A DNA stretch of 64,000 nucleotides from Pseudomonas sp. ML96 (GCF_000761545.1 NZ_JPMY01000045.1:79813-143812); one strand, 5' to 3'. Shown: positions 25,094 through 33,850, counted from the stretch's first letter. A program made the numbers and translations. The notes: a model not told the origin generated them from the letters alone.

Positions 25094-25567
25094 TTACGAG
25101 CTCAGGTAGCCGCTGCAGCACTTCTTGAATTTCTGCCCGCCACCGCAGGGGCAAGGGTCGTTGCGACCGGCCTTGAGTGGCGTGGTGGGATCGAGGAAGT
25201 ACCAGCGCCCATCACGCTGGACGAAGGCCGAGCGCTCGCGATGACTGTGTTCGCCGCTGCCGTCGTGCCAGCGCGCGGTGAAGGTAACGAAGGCATGCTC
25301 GGGTTGCGCGCCGACCAGCTCGTGGCTTTCCACCTCGAGCCCCAGCCAGGTGCTGCCCAGGCTCCAGGCACGCATGCTCTCGCTGTCCAGTGCCGTCTGT
25401 TGCGCGGGCAGGGTAGTGGCGACCAGGTAGTCGACCAGGCCCAGCACATAGGCGCTGTAGCGCGAGCGCATCAGATGCTCGGCACTGGGCGCCGGTGTGC
25501 CTTGGTGATAGTGGCCGCAGCAACTCTCCAGCGAGCTGCCGCTACCGCAGGGGCAGGCTTGGCTCAT
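25094..25567 (-). CDS. YchJ-family protein (UPF0225) with two SEC-C motifs
   Basis: A 157-residue protein with SEC-C zinc motifs at both ends (CPCGSGSSLESCCG at residues 5-18 and GRNDPCPCGGGQKFKKCCS at the C-terminus) around an NTF2-like central domain (LMRSRYSAYVLGLVDYLVATT, ARWHDGSGEHSHRERS, GRWYFLDP). This is the YchJ/UPF0225 layout. The function is uncharacterised. ATG 25567 matches the conserved N-terminus; upstream in-frame sequence overlaps the next gene. Ends of the neighbouring genes are 4 nt apart, so it is probably co-transcribed with the gene at 25572. Confidence 0.88.
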   Translation of the reverse strand: MSQACPCGSGSSLESCCGHYHQGTPAPSAEHLMRSRYSAYVLGLVDYLVATTLPAQQTALDSESMRAWSLGSTWLGLEVESHELVGAQPEHAFVTFTARWHDGSGEHSHRERSAFVQRDGRWYFLDPTTPLKAGRNDPCPCGGGQKFKKCCSGYLSS

Positions 25568-25571
25568 AGGG

Positions 25572-26069
25572 TCACCACCAGTACTTGCCGAAGTTTTGCG
25601 GGTTGGCCCAGAACTTGGCATTGAGCCAGTCCGGTACCTGTTTGTAGTCGCGCAGGTCGTAGGTGAACAGGGTGAGCGTCTGCCCTTCGCGCTGGAAGCT
25701 TTCCGTGGCCTGCAGAGCCAGGGCGAACAGCTCGGTTTCCTGCCAGCCACAGGCGTTCAGGTCGACCAGTACGGCCATCCGGCTGGCGTTGAGGTTGCGG
25801 ATGCCGCCCAGCAGTTCCAGCGCGGTGCGCTTGGGCAGGTGCTCCAGGCAGTCCACCACAAGTGCAAGATCGTAACGTTGGGCCGCCAGTTCGGTGGGTA
25901 ATGCTCCGGCCGGAGCCTGGGCAACCAGCGCCTGCGGGTGTGCCTGCTGGAATGCGGTGATGGCAGGCAGCTGGCTGGCGCCGACCAGCAGCAGGCGCTG
26001 CGGTTCATGGTGGTCGAGCAGGGCGGCGAGCGCCTGCTGTGGGGTACGCGAGGACGGATTGTGATTCAT
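25572..26069 (-). CDS. Methyltransferase-like hypothetical protein (DUF6231-like)
   Basis: A 165-residue protein with a reduced Rossmann pattern: RLLLVGASQLPAITAFQQAHP, YDLALVVDCLEHLPKRTALELLGGIRNL and MAVLVDLNACGWQETE. The order resembles SAM-methyltransferases but the glycine-rich motif I is degenerate (LLLVGAS), so activity is doubtful. The C-terminal LTLFTYDLRDYKQVPDWLN and FGKYWW are typical of a Pseudomonas family I believe is DUF6231. Probably in one unit with the ychJ-like gene. Confidence 0.75.
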   Translation of the reverse strand: MNHNPSSRTPQQALAALLDHHEPQRLLLVGASQLPAITAFQQAHPQALVAQAPAGALPTELAAQRYDLALVVDCLEHLPKRTALELLGGIRNLNASRMAVLVDLNACGWQETELFALALQATESFQREGQTLTLFTYDLRDYKQVPDWLNAKFWANPQNFGKYWW

Positions 26070-26126
26070 GGCGCACAGATTCGCTGAAGGTATGCCAAGA
26101 CTATCGCGCCCTGCGCCCCGATCCTA

Positions 26127-26155
26127 TGGATATTGGTATGGAAAGTGCCTATAAC
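26127..26155 (+). promoter_or_regulatory. Candidate sigma70 promoter of the first OmpA-like gene
   Basis: TGGATA (26127-26132), a 17-nt spacer and TATAAC (26150-26155) precede the OmpA-like gene by about 75 nt. The -10 is good and the -35 matches four of six consensus positions. Confidence 0.4.
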
Positions 26156-26231
26156 TGGCGGATAGTAAGGAAGCGATCTTTACTTCTTTGCTGTCGGTTA
26201 TGCCGATTTCCTAAACAGGAGACCTAAGAAG

Positions 26232-26855
26232 ATGAGTATCACAAGGAAAGCAGTACCCCTGATTCTGGCGAGCAGTCTGTTGACCGGCTGTGCAGGCATT
26301 CAGAAAACCGATTGGCCGACCTGTGCGGCTGTGGGTGGTGTGACTGGTGCAGCGCTGGGCGCGATCGAAAACTCCGAGTGGGCCGGTTACGGCGCGCTAG
26401 TCGGTGCTGGTGTAGCCGCAGCTTATTGCTGGGTGCATGGCGCTGAGGAGCAGGTTGCAGTGGTCGAAGAGACCGTCGTTGAGGAAGTGGTTGCCGAACC
26501 CGCCGAGCCGGTACGCGTCGAGCTGGACGTCAAGTTCGACTTCGACAAGTCGGTGGTCAAGGAAGAAAGCCAAGGCGACATCAAAGCGCTGGCCGACTTC
26601 ATGAGCCAATACCCATCCACCAGCACCGTGGTTGAAGGTCACACCGACTCCGTCGGTACCGACGCTTACAACCAGGGCCTGTCCGAGCGCCGTGCCAATG
26701 CCGTGCGTGACGTACTGGTCAACCAGTACGGCGTAGGTGGCGACCGCGTGAGTTCGGTCGGCTATGGCGAGAGCCGTCCGGTGGCTGACAACGCCACCAG
26801 CGAAGGCCGCGCCATCAACCGTCGCGTTGAAGCCGAGGTCGAAGCTCGCCCCTAA
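26232..26855 (+). CDS. OmpA-family lipoprotein, tandem copy 1
   Basis: A 207-residue lipoprotein: signal with lipobox LTGC, a glycine-rich hydrophobic segment (VGGVTGAALGAIENSEWAGY) resembling 17-kDa antigen or glycine-zipper repeats, an acidic linker (VVEETVVEEVVAEPAEP) and a C-terminal OmpA domain (residues about 95-205). The domain has VELDVKFDFDKSVVK, VEGHTDSVGTDAYNQ and LSERRANAVRD, the peptidoglycan-binding set. It probably tethers the outer membrane to the wall. AGGAG at 26217 is followed by AAGAAG nearer the start. Its OmpA domain is almost the same, even in DNA, as that of the next gene. Confidence 0.9.
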   Translation: MSITRKAVPLILASSLLTGCAGIQKTDWPTCAAVGGVTGAALGAIENSEWAGYGALVGAGVAAAYCWVHGAEEQVAVVEETVVEEVVAEPAEPVRVELDVKFDFDKSVVKEESQGDIKALADFMSQYPSTSTVVEGHTDSVGTDAYNQGLSERRANAVRDVLVNQYGVGGDRVSSVGYGESRPVADNATSEGRAINRRVEAEVEARP

Positions 26856-26941
26856 GTAGTCTTCTCCCGGCAAGGCGGCTGTAGCACAGCGCGCAGTCGT
26901 CCACCGGGACTGGCTTGTACACTTTGGGGGACGGGTCTTTA

Positions 26942-26979
26942 CTCCTGTGTTACCGGTAATCGAACCGGTGACACAGGAG
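26942..26979 (+). promoter_or_regulatory. Long hairpin enclosing the Shine-Dalgarno of OmpA copy 2
   Basis: 26942-26957 and 26964-26979 pair along 16 bp, the one imperfect position being a U-G wobble in RNA, around the loop AATCGA. The 3' arm ends in AGGAG (26975-26979), the only ribosome site for ATG 26988, so it is fully paired in the folded mRNA. No T-run follows, so it is unlikely to be a terminator. It may act as a translational switch or a DNA operator. Confidence 0.75.
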
Positions 26980-26987
26980 ATCCCGCC

Positions 26988-27725
26988 ATGAGAAGCATCT
27001 CAAGGGCAGTTGTACCCCTTCTCTTGGTCAGTAGTGTTCTCTCAGGTTGCGTCACGACTTCCAGTACGGGAGATGCGCCGCTCAACCAAGGGAACTGGCC
27101 CATTTGTACGGCGATTGGCGGCCTGGCCGGAGGAGGTCTTGGCGCCATCGAGAGTTCTGCTTGGGCAGCTGGAGGTGCGGTGGCCGGTGCGGTCATCGGA
27201 ACCTTGGTCTGCTATGCCCAGGACGGTGACCAGGATGGCGACGGTGTATTCGACCGTCGTGACCGTTGCCCCGATACCCCGCCCAACACCCCGGTACGCC
27301 ACAACGGATGCCCGTTGCCCGAGTATCCGGATTCCGCACCCGCTGCTGAGCCTGTAGTCGAGGCCGGTGAACCGGTACGCGTCGAGCTGGACGTCAAGTT
27401 CGATTACGACAAGTCCGTGGTCAAGGAAGAAAGCCAGGCCGATATCAAAGCGGTGGCTGACTTCATGAGCCAATACCCGCAGACCAGCACCACCGTGGAA
27501 GGCCACACCGACTCCAATGGCTCTGATGCATACAATCAGGGGCTGTCCGAGCGGCGTGCCAATGCGGTGCGTGACGTGCTGGTCAACCAGTACGGCGTGG
27601 CGAGTGATCGGGTGTCGTCGGTAGGGTACGGCGAGTCTCGCCCGGTGGCCGACAATGGCACCGACGAAGGCCGTGCCGTGAACCGTCGGGTCGAGGCGTC
27701 AGTCGAGGCGCAACCCGCGCAATAG
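26988..27725 (+). CDS. OmpA-family lipoprotein, tandem copy 2 with calcium-type repeat
   Basis: A 245-residue paralogue of the preceding gene: lipobox LSGC, the same glycine-rich segment (AIGGLAGGGLGAIESSAWAAG), then an inserted thrombospondin type 3-like element DGDQDGDGVFDRRDRCPDTP that would bind calcium, and the OmpA domain from about residue 128 (VELDVKFDYDKSVVK, VEGHTDSNGSDAYNQGLSERR). The insertion is what mainly distinguishes it from copy 1. Its translation start is covered by the hairpin at 26942-26979, so the two copies are probably regulated differently. Confidence 0.9.
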   Translation: MRSISRAVVPLLLVSSVLSGCVTTSSTGDAPLNQGNWPICTAIGGLAGGGLGAIESSAWAAGGAVAGAVIGTLVCYAQDGDQDGDGVFDRRDRCPDTPPNTPVRHNGCPLPEYPDSAPAAEPVVEAGEPVRVELDVKFDYDKSVVKEESQADIKAVADFMSQYPQTSTTVEGHTDSNGSDAYNQGLSERRANAVRDVLVNQYGVASDRVSSVGYGESRPVADNGTDEGRAVNRRVEASVEAQPAQ

Positions 27726-27788
27726 CGTTTTTGGCGGTGATCTACTCCCGCGCCACTCTCGGGTGGTGCGGGAGCTGATTCGGCCCTA

Positions 27789-28253
27789 TCAGAAAGTCGG
27801 GCGGGCGGCCGCAATGGCCACCAGAGCAAGCCCCACCAGCAGATTGCTTCCCACCAGGCGGCGGATATGCCCGAGAGCCTCGCCACCTGCCGGCCAGTTC
27901 TGCGCCTCCACGGCGCGGCGCAGCAGCGGCAACTGCAGGAAGCGCACGCGCAGGAACAGGGCGAGCATCACCAGATACAGGCCCATCATGATTTGCACAT
28001 AGCGCGGCGCCGTCTCGAATCCGGCGAAACGCATATGCAGCATGCCCATACCGGAAACAGGCAGTACTAGCACGGCGATCCAGACCCACAGGAAGAAGCG
28101 TTGGAACACTTCCAGCCACAGGCTCAGGCGCTCCGGCGCTTGTAGTTTGGCCACGGCGGCGGGGCGCAGAATCATCCAGGCGAAGAACATTCCACCGACC
28201 CAGACCAGGGTGGCCAGCACATGCACGGCGTAGAGGGCAGCAAAGACAGTCAT
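27789..28253 (-). CDS. CopD-like four-helix integral membrane protein
   Basis: A 154-residue protein with four hydrophobic helices. HVLATLVWVGGMFFAWM in helix 1, FQRFFLWVWIAVLVLPVSGMGML, YVQIMMGLYLVMLALFLRV and NLLVGLALVAIAAARP match the CopD/copper-resistance-D membrane domain, in which His and Met residues may bind copper or heme. It has no CopC partner here. ATG 28253 has GGAG 7 nt upstream; a TTG two codons earlier is less likely. Confidence 0.8.
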   Translation of the reverse strand: MTVFAALYAVHVLATLVWVGGMFFAWMILRPAAVAKLQAPERLSLWLEVFQRFFLWVWIAVLVLPVSGMGMLHMRFAGFETAPRYVQIMMGLYLVMLALFLRVRFLQLPLLRRAVEAQNWPAGGEALGHIRRLVGSNLLVGLALVAIAAARPTF

Positions 28254-28334
28254 CGGCAAGCTCCGGTTAGCGATGGCGCGCGAGCATAACCTATCGGTAA
28301 ACTACTGAAAATTTATCCAGCCTTTTCCGCGCCC

Positions 28335-30482
28335 ATGCTCAGCTCCGAACTCAAGTCCCAGATCCAGGGCGCCTACAGCCGTTTCCTCGAAGCCAAGGGG
28401 CTCAAGGCCCGCTATGGCCAGCGCCTGATGATCGCCGAGGTGGCCAAGGTGCTGGGCACCATCGAGCACAACGACGAAGGTCAGCGTGATGGCGAACCCG
28501 CCGTGGTTGCGGTGGAGGCGGGCACCGGTACCGGCAAGACGGTGGCCTACAGCCTGGCCGCCATCCCCACTGCCAAGGCCGCCGGCAAGCGCCTGGTGAT
28601 CGCCACTGCCACCGTGGCGCTGCAGGAGCAGATCGTGCACAAGGACCTGCCGGACCTGATGCGCAACGCCGGCCTGCAGTTCAGTTTCGCCCTGGCCAAG
28701 GGTCGCGGCCGCTACCTGTGCCTGTCCAAGCTGGACATGCTGCTGCAGGAAGGCCAGGCGCAGAGTGCCACCGCGCAGATGTTCGAGGAAGAAGGTTTCC
28801 GCATCGACGTCGACGAAAACAGCCAGAAGCTCTACAGCAAGATGATCGAGAGGCTTGCCGGCAACCGCTGGGACGGCGACCGCGACAGCTGGCCTGAGGA
28901 GCTGGAAGATCAGGTCTGGGGCACCCTGACCACCGATCACAGCCAGTGCACCAGCCGCCATTGCCCGAATTTCCAGCAGTGCGCCTTCTATAAGGCGCGC
29001 GAAGGCATGACCAAGGTCGACGTGATCGTCACCAACCACGACATGGTTCTCGCCGACCTGGCCCTGGGCGGCGGCGCCGTGCTGCCGGACCCGCGCGAGA
29101 CGCTCTACGTATTCGACGAAGGCCATCACCTGCCGGACAAGGCCATCGGCCACTTCGCCCACTTCACCCGCCTGCGCAGCACCGCCGATTGGCTCGGCCA
29201 GGTAGAAAAGAACCTGACCAAGCTGCTGGCCCAGCACCCGCTGCCCGGCGACCTCGGTCGCCTGATCGAGCAGGTGCCGGAGCAGGCCCGCGAGCTGCGC
29301 ACTCAGCAGCAGTTCATGTTCAGCGCCTGTGAGCAGTTGGCCGACTTCCGCGCCGGCGAAGACATGGAAGGCCGCGAGCGCCCGCGCCATCGCTTCGAGG
29401 GCGGCCTGGTGCCCGAGCATCTGCGCGAGCTGGGCATTGAATTGAAGAAGGGCTTCGCCAAGCTCACCGACGTGTTTACCCGCCTCACCGAACTGATCAA
29501 GCAGGCCATGGACGACGAAGGCACCAGCTTGGGGCTGGCCAGCCACCAGGCCGAGGAATGGTACCCGCTGTTCGGCAGCCTGCTGTCACGCGCCCAGGGC
29601 AACTGGGAACTGTGGACCGCCTTCACTGTCGAGGACCCGGAAGACAGCCCGCCGATGGCGCGCTGGCTGACCCTGGCCGACAGCGGCGCGCAGTTCGATA
29701 TCGAGGTCAACGCCAGCCCGATCCTCGCCGCCGAGACCCTGCGTCGCAACCTGTGGAATGTCGCCTACGGCGCCCTGGTGACTTCGGCCACTCTGACCGC
29801 GCTGGGCACCTTCGACCGTTTTCGTATGCGCTCCGGTATACCCAAGGCAGCGGTTACAGCCGTGGTACCCAGCCCGTTCCACCATGCCGATGCCGGCGTA
29901 CTACGCGTGCCTGACCTCAAGGCCGACCCGCGCGATGCCGCCGCCCACACCGCGGCCATCGTCCGCGACCTGCCGGAACTGGTGAAGGGCGCGCGCGGCA
30001 CCCTCGTGCTGTATTCCTCGCGCAAGCAAATGCAGGACGTGTTCGACGGCCTCGACCGCGACTGGCGCAAGCGCGTGCTGATCCAGGGCAACCTGTCCAA
30101 GCAGGAGACCCTGAACAAGCACAAGGCGCGGGTCGACGACGGCGAGGAGAGCGTGCTGTTCGGCCTGGCCAGCTTCGCCGAGGGTGTCGACCTGCCGGGT
30201 GCCTATTGCGAACACGTGGTGATCGCCAAGATCCCCTTCGCCGTGCCGGACGATCCGGTGGAGGCGGCGCTGGCCGAGTGGATCGAGGCGCGTGGCGGCA
30301 ATCCGTTCATGGAGATCGCCGTGCCCGACGCATCCTTGCGCCTGATCCAGGCCTGCGGTCGTCTGCTGCGCACCGAGGCCGACCGCGGCATCATCACCCT
30401 GCTGGATCGCCGCGTGGTGACCCAGCGTTACGGCAAGGCCATCCTCAACGCCTTGCCGCCGTTCCGCCGCGAGATCGCCTGA
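28335..30482 (+). CDS. dinG: ATP-dependent DNA helicase DinG
   Basis: A 715-residue XPD/DinG superfamily 2 helicase. Walker A lies in EAGTGTGKTV (61-70), the DEAH-type box is DEGH at 261-264, and four cysteines (129, 205, 210, 216) in GRYLCLS and CTSRHCPNFQQC form the expected 4Fe-4S site. Late motifs TLVLYSSRKQMQ, SFAEGVDLPG and LIQACGRLLRTEADRG complete motifs IV-VI. DinG unwinds forked DNA and R-loops 5' to 3' in repair. It stands alone, divergent from the CopD-like gene; no obvious LexA box was found in the short intergenic region. Confidence 0.94.
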   Translation: MLSSELKSQIQGAYSRFLEAKGLKARYGQRLMIAEVAKVLGTIEHNDEGQRDGEPAVVAVEAGTGTGKTVAYSLAAIPTAKAAGKRLVIATATVALQEQIVHKDLPDLMRNAGLQFSFALAKGRGRYLCLSKLDMLLQEGQAQSATAQMFEEEGFRIDVDENSQKLYSKMIERLAGNRWDGDRDSWPEELEDQVWGTLTTDHSQCTSRHCPNFQQCAFYKAREGMTKVDVIVTNHDMVLADLALGGGAVLPDPRETLYVFDEGHHLPDKAIGHFAHFTRLRSTADWLGQVEKNLTKLLAQHPLPGDLGRLIEQVPEQARELRTQQQFMFSACEQLADFRAGEDMEGRERPRHRFEGGLVPEHLRELGIELKKGFAKLTDVFTRLTELIKQAMDDEGTSLGLASHQAEEWYPLFGSLLSRAQGNWELWTAFTVEDPEDSPPMARWLTLADSGAQFDIEVNASPILAAETLRRNLWNVAYGALVTSATLTALGTFDRFRMRSGIPKAAVTAVVPSPFHHADAGVLRVPDLKADPRDAAAHTAAIVRDLPELVKGARGTLVLYSSRKQMQDVFDGLDRDWRKRVLIQGNLSKQETLNKHKARVDDGEESVLFGLASFAEGVDLPGAYCEHVVIAKIPFAVPDDPVEAALAEWIEARGGNPFMEIAVPDASLRLIQACGRLLRTEADRGIITLLDRRVVTQRYGKAILNALPPFRREIA

Positions 30483-30509
30483 TCCCCTTTACCTGTCAGC
30501 GAGTTGGCC

Positions 30510-31333
30510 ATGCGCACCATCCTGATCACCGGCTGTTCCTCGGGTATCGGCCACGCCACGGCGCTGGCCTGTCGTGACGCTGGCTGGCGGGTGTTCGCAG
30601 CGCACGCAAGGCGGCCGACGTCGAGCACCTGCAGGCCGAGGGTTTCGAGGCGGTGCAGCTCGACCTGGATGATTCCGCCAGCATCGCCGCGGCCCTGGCC
30701 TGGGTGCTGGAACGCAGTGGTGGCGGCCTGGATGCCTTGTTCAACAACGCCGGCTACGGCCAACCCGGCGCCATCGAGGACCTGCCTCGTGCGGCCTGGC
30801 GCGAGCAGTTCGAGAGCAACCTGTTCGGTCCGATCGAGCTGACCGCTGCTGTGCTGCCGGTCATGCGCCGTCAGGGCCACGGTCGCATCCTGTTCAACAG
30901 CTCGGTGCTGGGCTATGCGGCGCTGCCATTGCGCGGCGCCTACAACGCTTCCAAGTTCGCCATGGAGGGGCTGGTCGACACCCTGCGTCTGGAGCTGGCT
31001 GGCAGCGGTATCGAGGCGGTGTTGATCGAGCCGGGGCCGATCATTGCGCGCTTCCGCGCCAACAGCCTGCTGGCCCTGCGCAAACACGTGGATACCGCGC
31101 GTGGCGCCCATGCTGCCAGTTACTCGGTGATGGAGGAGCGTCTGGCCCGCGAGGGTGCGGCGGTCAAATTCACCCTGCCGGCGGAAGCGGTGGCCGAGGC
31201 CGTGCTGCAGGCGCTGGACAGCCGCGTGCCACGTACCCGCTACCCGGTGACGGTGCCGGCCAAGCTGTTCCGCCTGCTCAATCGCCTGCTCCCGGACCGG
31301 TTGCTGGATCGAATCAAGGCCAGCTCTGTCTGA
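30510..31333 (+). pseudogene. Short-chain dehydrogenase/reductase gene with a -1 frameshift
   Basis: The N-terminal part reads MRTILITGCSSGIGHATALACRD-type Rossmann sequence with TGCSSGIG, up to GWRVFAA at about 30600. The rest (KAADVEHLQAEGFEAVQLDL, NNAGYGQPGA, FNSSVLG, YNASKFAMEGL) continues in another frame. One base is missing near 30597-30605 (GTTCGCAGCGCACGCAAG); restoring it gives a 274-residue classical SDR with NAG, Ser and YxxxK intact. The downstream frame has only a GTG at 653 of this region's coordinates +30000, which would lack the NAD(P)-binding motif. Either a true inactivating deletion or a sequence error; all catalytic residues are otherwise preserved, which favours a recent event or error. 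Confidence 0.8.
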
Positions 31334-31427
31334 AATCAGGCACTTGCGTTGTCGCTAGACGGGCTCCGGGGTGGCAATCGCAACCCTGCCTGGTGTCTAC
31401 TTGGACATCTTCCGGAGTGCCTGTTCA

Positions 31428-33698
31428 ATGATCCGCCGTTTTCTCCCGCTCGTTCTCGCCCTCAATCTCGCCGCGCCGGCCATGGCTGCGCCCGAGGGCC
31501 AGCAGACCTTGTTCAGCTTTATCAAGCCCACCGACGTGGTGAAGGTCGAGAGCCAGGTCGCCAGTTTTCCCGAGTTGACCGCTGAGCCGACGCCCGAGGG
31601 TGAGGTGCTGCGCCGTTTCACCTTCAATGCCGGTGATAACCCCAGCCTGCGCCTGAGCCCGCAGGCGGGCGACTGGGACTGGTCGCAGGCCGGCGCCATG
31701 AGCCTGCGCCTGCAGAACGCCATGGACTGGGCGGTGACGCTGGAGGTGCGGATCGAGAGCCGTGACGGCAAGGTGCTGACCAGTCGCATAGCCCTGCCGG
31801 CCGGTCCGGCGCAGACCCTGCTGGTGCCGCTCGCCGCCACCTCGCCGCGGGCCCAGGGCATGCGTGCCGCACCGCCCATGCCGGTCAGCGTCGAGGGCCA
31901 GCGCGTGCTGCTGGCTGACGTGGTCGAGGGCGAGCTGACGGCCGCGCAGGTCAGCGCGGTGACACTGAGCATGAGCAAGCCCAATGCGCCGCAGAGCGTG
32001 CTGCTCGGCCGCTTTGGCGTGCAGGCCGGCGATGCGGCGCAACAGGCCGTGTATACCGGCATCATCGACGCCTACGGCCAGTACAGCCGTGGCCAGTGGC
32101 CGGGCAAGGTCGACAAGGATCAGCAGCTGCGCGAAGGCGCGGCCCGCGAGCGCGAACAACTGAAGACCTGGCTGGCCGAGCGCCCGCAGCAGGACAAGTT
32201 CGGTGGCTGGATGGGCGGCCCGACCTTCGAGGCCAAGGGCTTCTTCCGTACCGAGAAACGCGATGGCCGCTGGTACCTGGTCACGCCAGAAGGCCATCCC
32301 TTCTACTCCCTCGGGGTCAATGCGGTCAGCGCCTGGCAGAGCCAGACCTATGTCGAAGGGCGCGAATCGATGTTCGCAGCCCTGCCCAAGGACGGCGAGC
32401 CGCTGGCCAGCTACTACGGCAAGCGTGACAGCCGCAGCGATAGCGGCGCCAGTCGTGGCCGCGCCTTCGACCACGGCCGCTGGTACGACTTCTACCGTGC
32501 CAACCTGCAGCGCAGCTACGCCGAACCCTGCCAGGCGGCGCAACCGCCGCTGGCCGCAACGCCGGCACCGGCCGAGCCGGCAGCCTGCCCACCGCCCGGT
32601 TTCGATGCCGACCGCTGGGCCCAGCACACCCTCGACCGCCTGCAGGCCTGGGGCTTCAACAGCCTGGGTAACTGGAGCGACGACACCCTGGGCAAGGCGC
32701 AGCGCCTGCCTTACAGCATCCCGCTGTCGATTTCCGGCGATTACGCCACCATCAGCACCGGCCACGACTGGTGGGGCGGCATGCCCGACCCGTTCGACCC
32801 GCGCTTCGCCATGGCGGCCGAGCGCGCCATCGCCATCGCCACCCGCGACCGCCGCGACGACCCCTGGCTGATGGGCTTCTTCGCCGACAACGAACTGGCC
32901 TGGGCCGCACCCGGTGACGATCCGAAAGCCCGCTACGCCCTGGCCTACGGCACCTTGCGCCTGACCACCGATGTGCCGGCCAAGCGCGCCTTCCTCAAGC
33001 AGCTGCGCGACAAGTACCGTAATCAGAACGGCCTGTCCAAGGCCTGGGGCATCGAGCTCAAGGCCTGGGAGCTGATGGAAGACCCGGGCTTCGAGCCGCC
33101 GCTGCCGAGCGCCGAGTTCCCGCAGATCGAGCAGGACCTGAAGAACTTCCAGCGCCTGTTCGCCGAGACCTATTTCAAGACCATCGCCGACTCCCTGAAG
33201 TGGCACTCGCCCAACCACATGCTGCTCGGTGGCCGCTTCGCCATCGCCACGCCGGAGGCCATCGAGGCCTGCGCGCAGTACTGCGATGTGCTGAGCTTCA
33301 ACTTCTATGTGAACGAGCCGCAGCACGGCTACGACTTCGCTGCCCTGCGCGCGCTGGACAAGCCGCTGCTGGTCACCGAGTTCCACTTCGGCTCGCGTGA
33401 TCGCGGGCCGTTCTGGGGCGGCGTGAGCGAGACCTACAAGGAAGAGGAGCGTGGCCCGGCCTACGCCAACTTCCTGGCCAAGGCCCTGGAAGAGCCGTCG
33501 ATCGTCGGTGTGCACTGGTTCCAGTACCTCGACCAACCGGCCAGCGGTCGCCTGCTGGACGGCGAGAACGGCCACTTCGGCCTGGTCGCCATCACCGACC
33601 GCCCGTGGCAAGGCTTCGTCGAAGCGGTGCGCAAGGCCAACCTCAAGGTGGCCGAGAAGCTGCTGCCCAAGGCCGACGCGGCCCCCGCCAAACCCTGA
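31428..33698 (+). CDS. Large exported GH50-like (beta-agarase-type) glycosidase
   Basis: A 756-residue exported protein, signal MIRRFLPLVLALNLAAPAMA. The N-terminal ~230 residues look like a beta-sandwich carbohydrate-binding region; the rest is a clan GH-A TIM barrel. KRDGRWYLVTPEGHPFYSLG opens the barrel, the probable acid/base is Glu489 in GFFADNELAW and the probable nucleophile Glu651 in VTEFHFGS. WFQYLDQPASGRLLDGEN near the end is also GH50-like. GH50 members are agarases, unexpected for a pseudomonad, so the substrate may be another galactan or the cell's own polysaccharide. GGAG at 31413 precedes ATG 31428; an upstream in-frame start is less credible. Confidence 0.78.
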   Translation: MIRRFLPLVLALNLAAPAMAAPEGQQTLFSFIKPTDVVKVESQVASFPELTAEPTPEGEVLRRFTFNAGDNPSLRLSPQAGDWDWSQAGAMSLRLQNAMDWAVTLEVRIESRDGKVLTSRIALPAGPAQTLLVPLAATSPRAQGMRAAPPMPVSVEGQRVLLADVVEGELTAAQVSAVTLSMSKPNAPQSVLLGRFGVQAGDAAQQAVYTGIIDAYGQYSRGQWPGKVDKDQQLREGAAREREQLKTWLAERPQQDKFGGWMGGPTFEAKGFFRTEKRDGRWYLVTPEGHPFYSLGVNAVSAWQSQTYVEGRESMFAALPKDGEPLASYYGKRDSRSDSGASRGRAFDHGRWYDFYRANLQRSYAEPCQAAQPPLAATPAPAEPAACPPPGFDADRWAQHTLDRLQAWGFNSLGNWSDDTLGKAQRLPYSIPLSISGDYATISTGHDWWGGMPDPFDPRFAMAAERAIAIATRDRRDDPWLMGFFADNELAWAAPGDDPKARYALAYGTLRLTTDVPAKRAFLKQLRDKYRNQNGLSKAWGIELKAWELMEDPGFEPPLPSAEFPQIEQDLKNFQRLFAETYFKTIADSLKWHSPNHMLLGGRFAIATPEAIEACAQYCDVLSFNFYVNEPQHGYDFAALRALDKPLLVTEFHFGSRDRGPFWGGVSETYKEEERGPAYANFLAKALEEPSIVGVHWFQYLDQPASGRLLDGENGHFGLVAITDRPWQGFVEAVRKANLKVAEKLLPKADAAPAKP

Positions 33699-33850
33699 TC
33701 TGTTCTGTTTGAGTCCACTCCCGGAGCGCGTTGCCGCGCTGCCGGGGGCTAGACCGTTGGTCTGACCAAGTGACTTGAGCAAAGCGGCAGGATTCCCATG
33801 AACAGCCGGGGCTGAAACAATGCCGGCCATTCGGACCGAGGAGTAAGAGG

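Noticed and set aside
33718..33748. A hairpin-like stretch after the glycosidase gene as terminator
   Set aside because: Pairing is interrupted and no T-run follows; too weak to list as a feature.
31425..33830. An 801-codon open frame on the minus strand opposite the glycosidase gene
   Set aside because: It is a codon-bias shadow: the plus-strand gene has a signal peptide, a fold and catalytic glutamates, while the antisense product is low-complexity and matches nothing.
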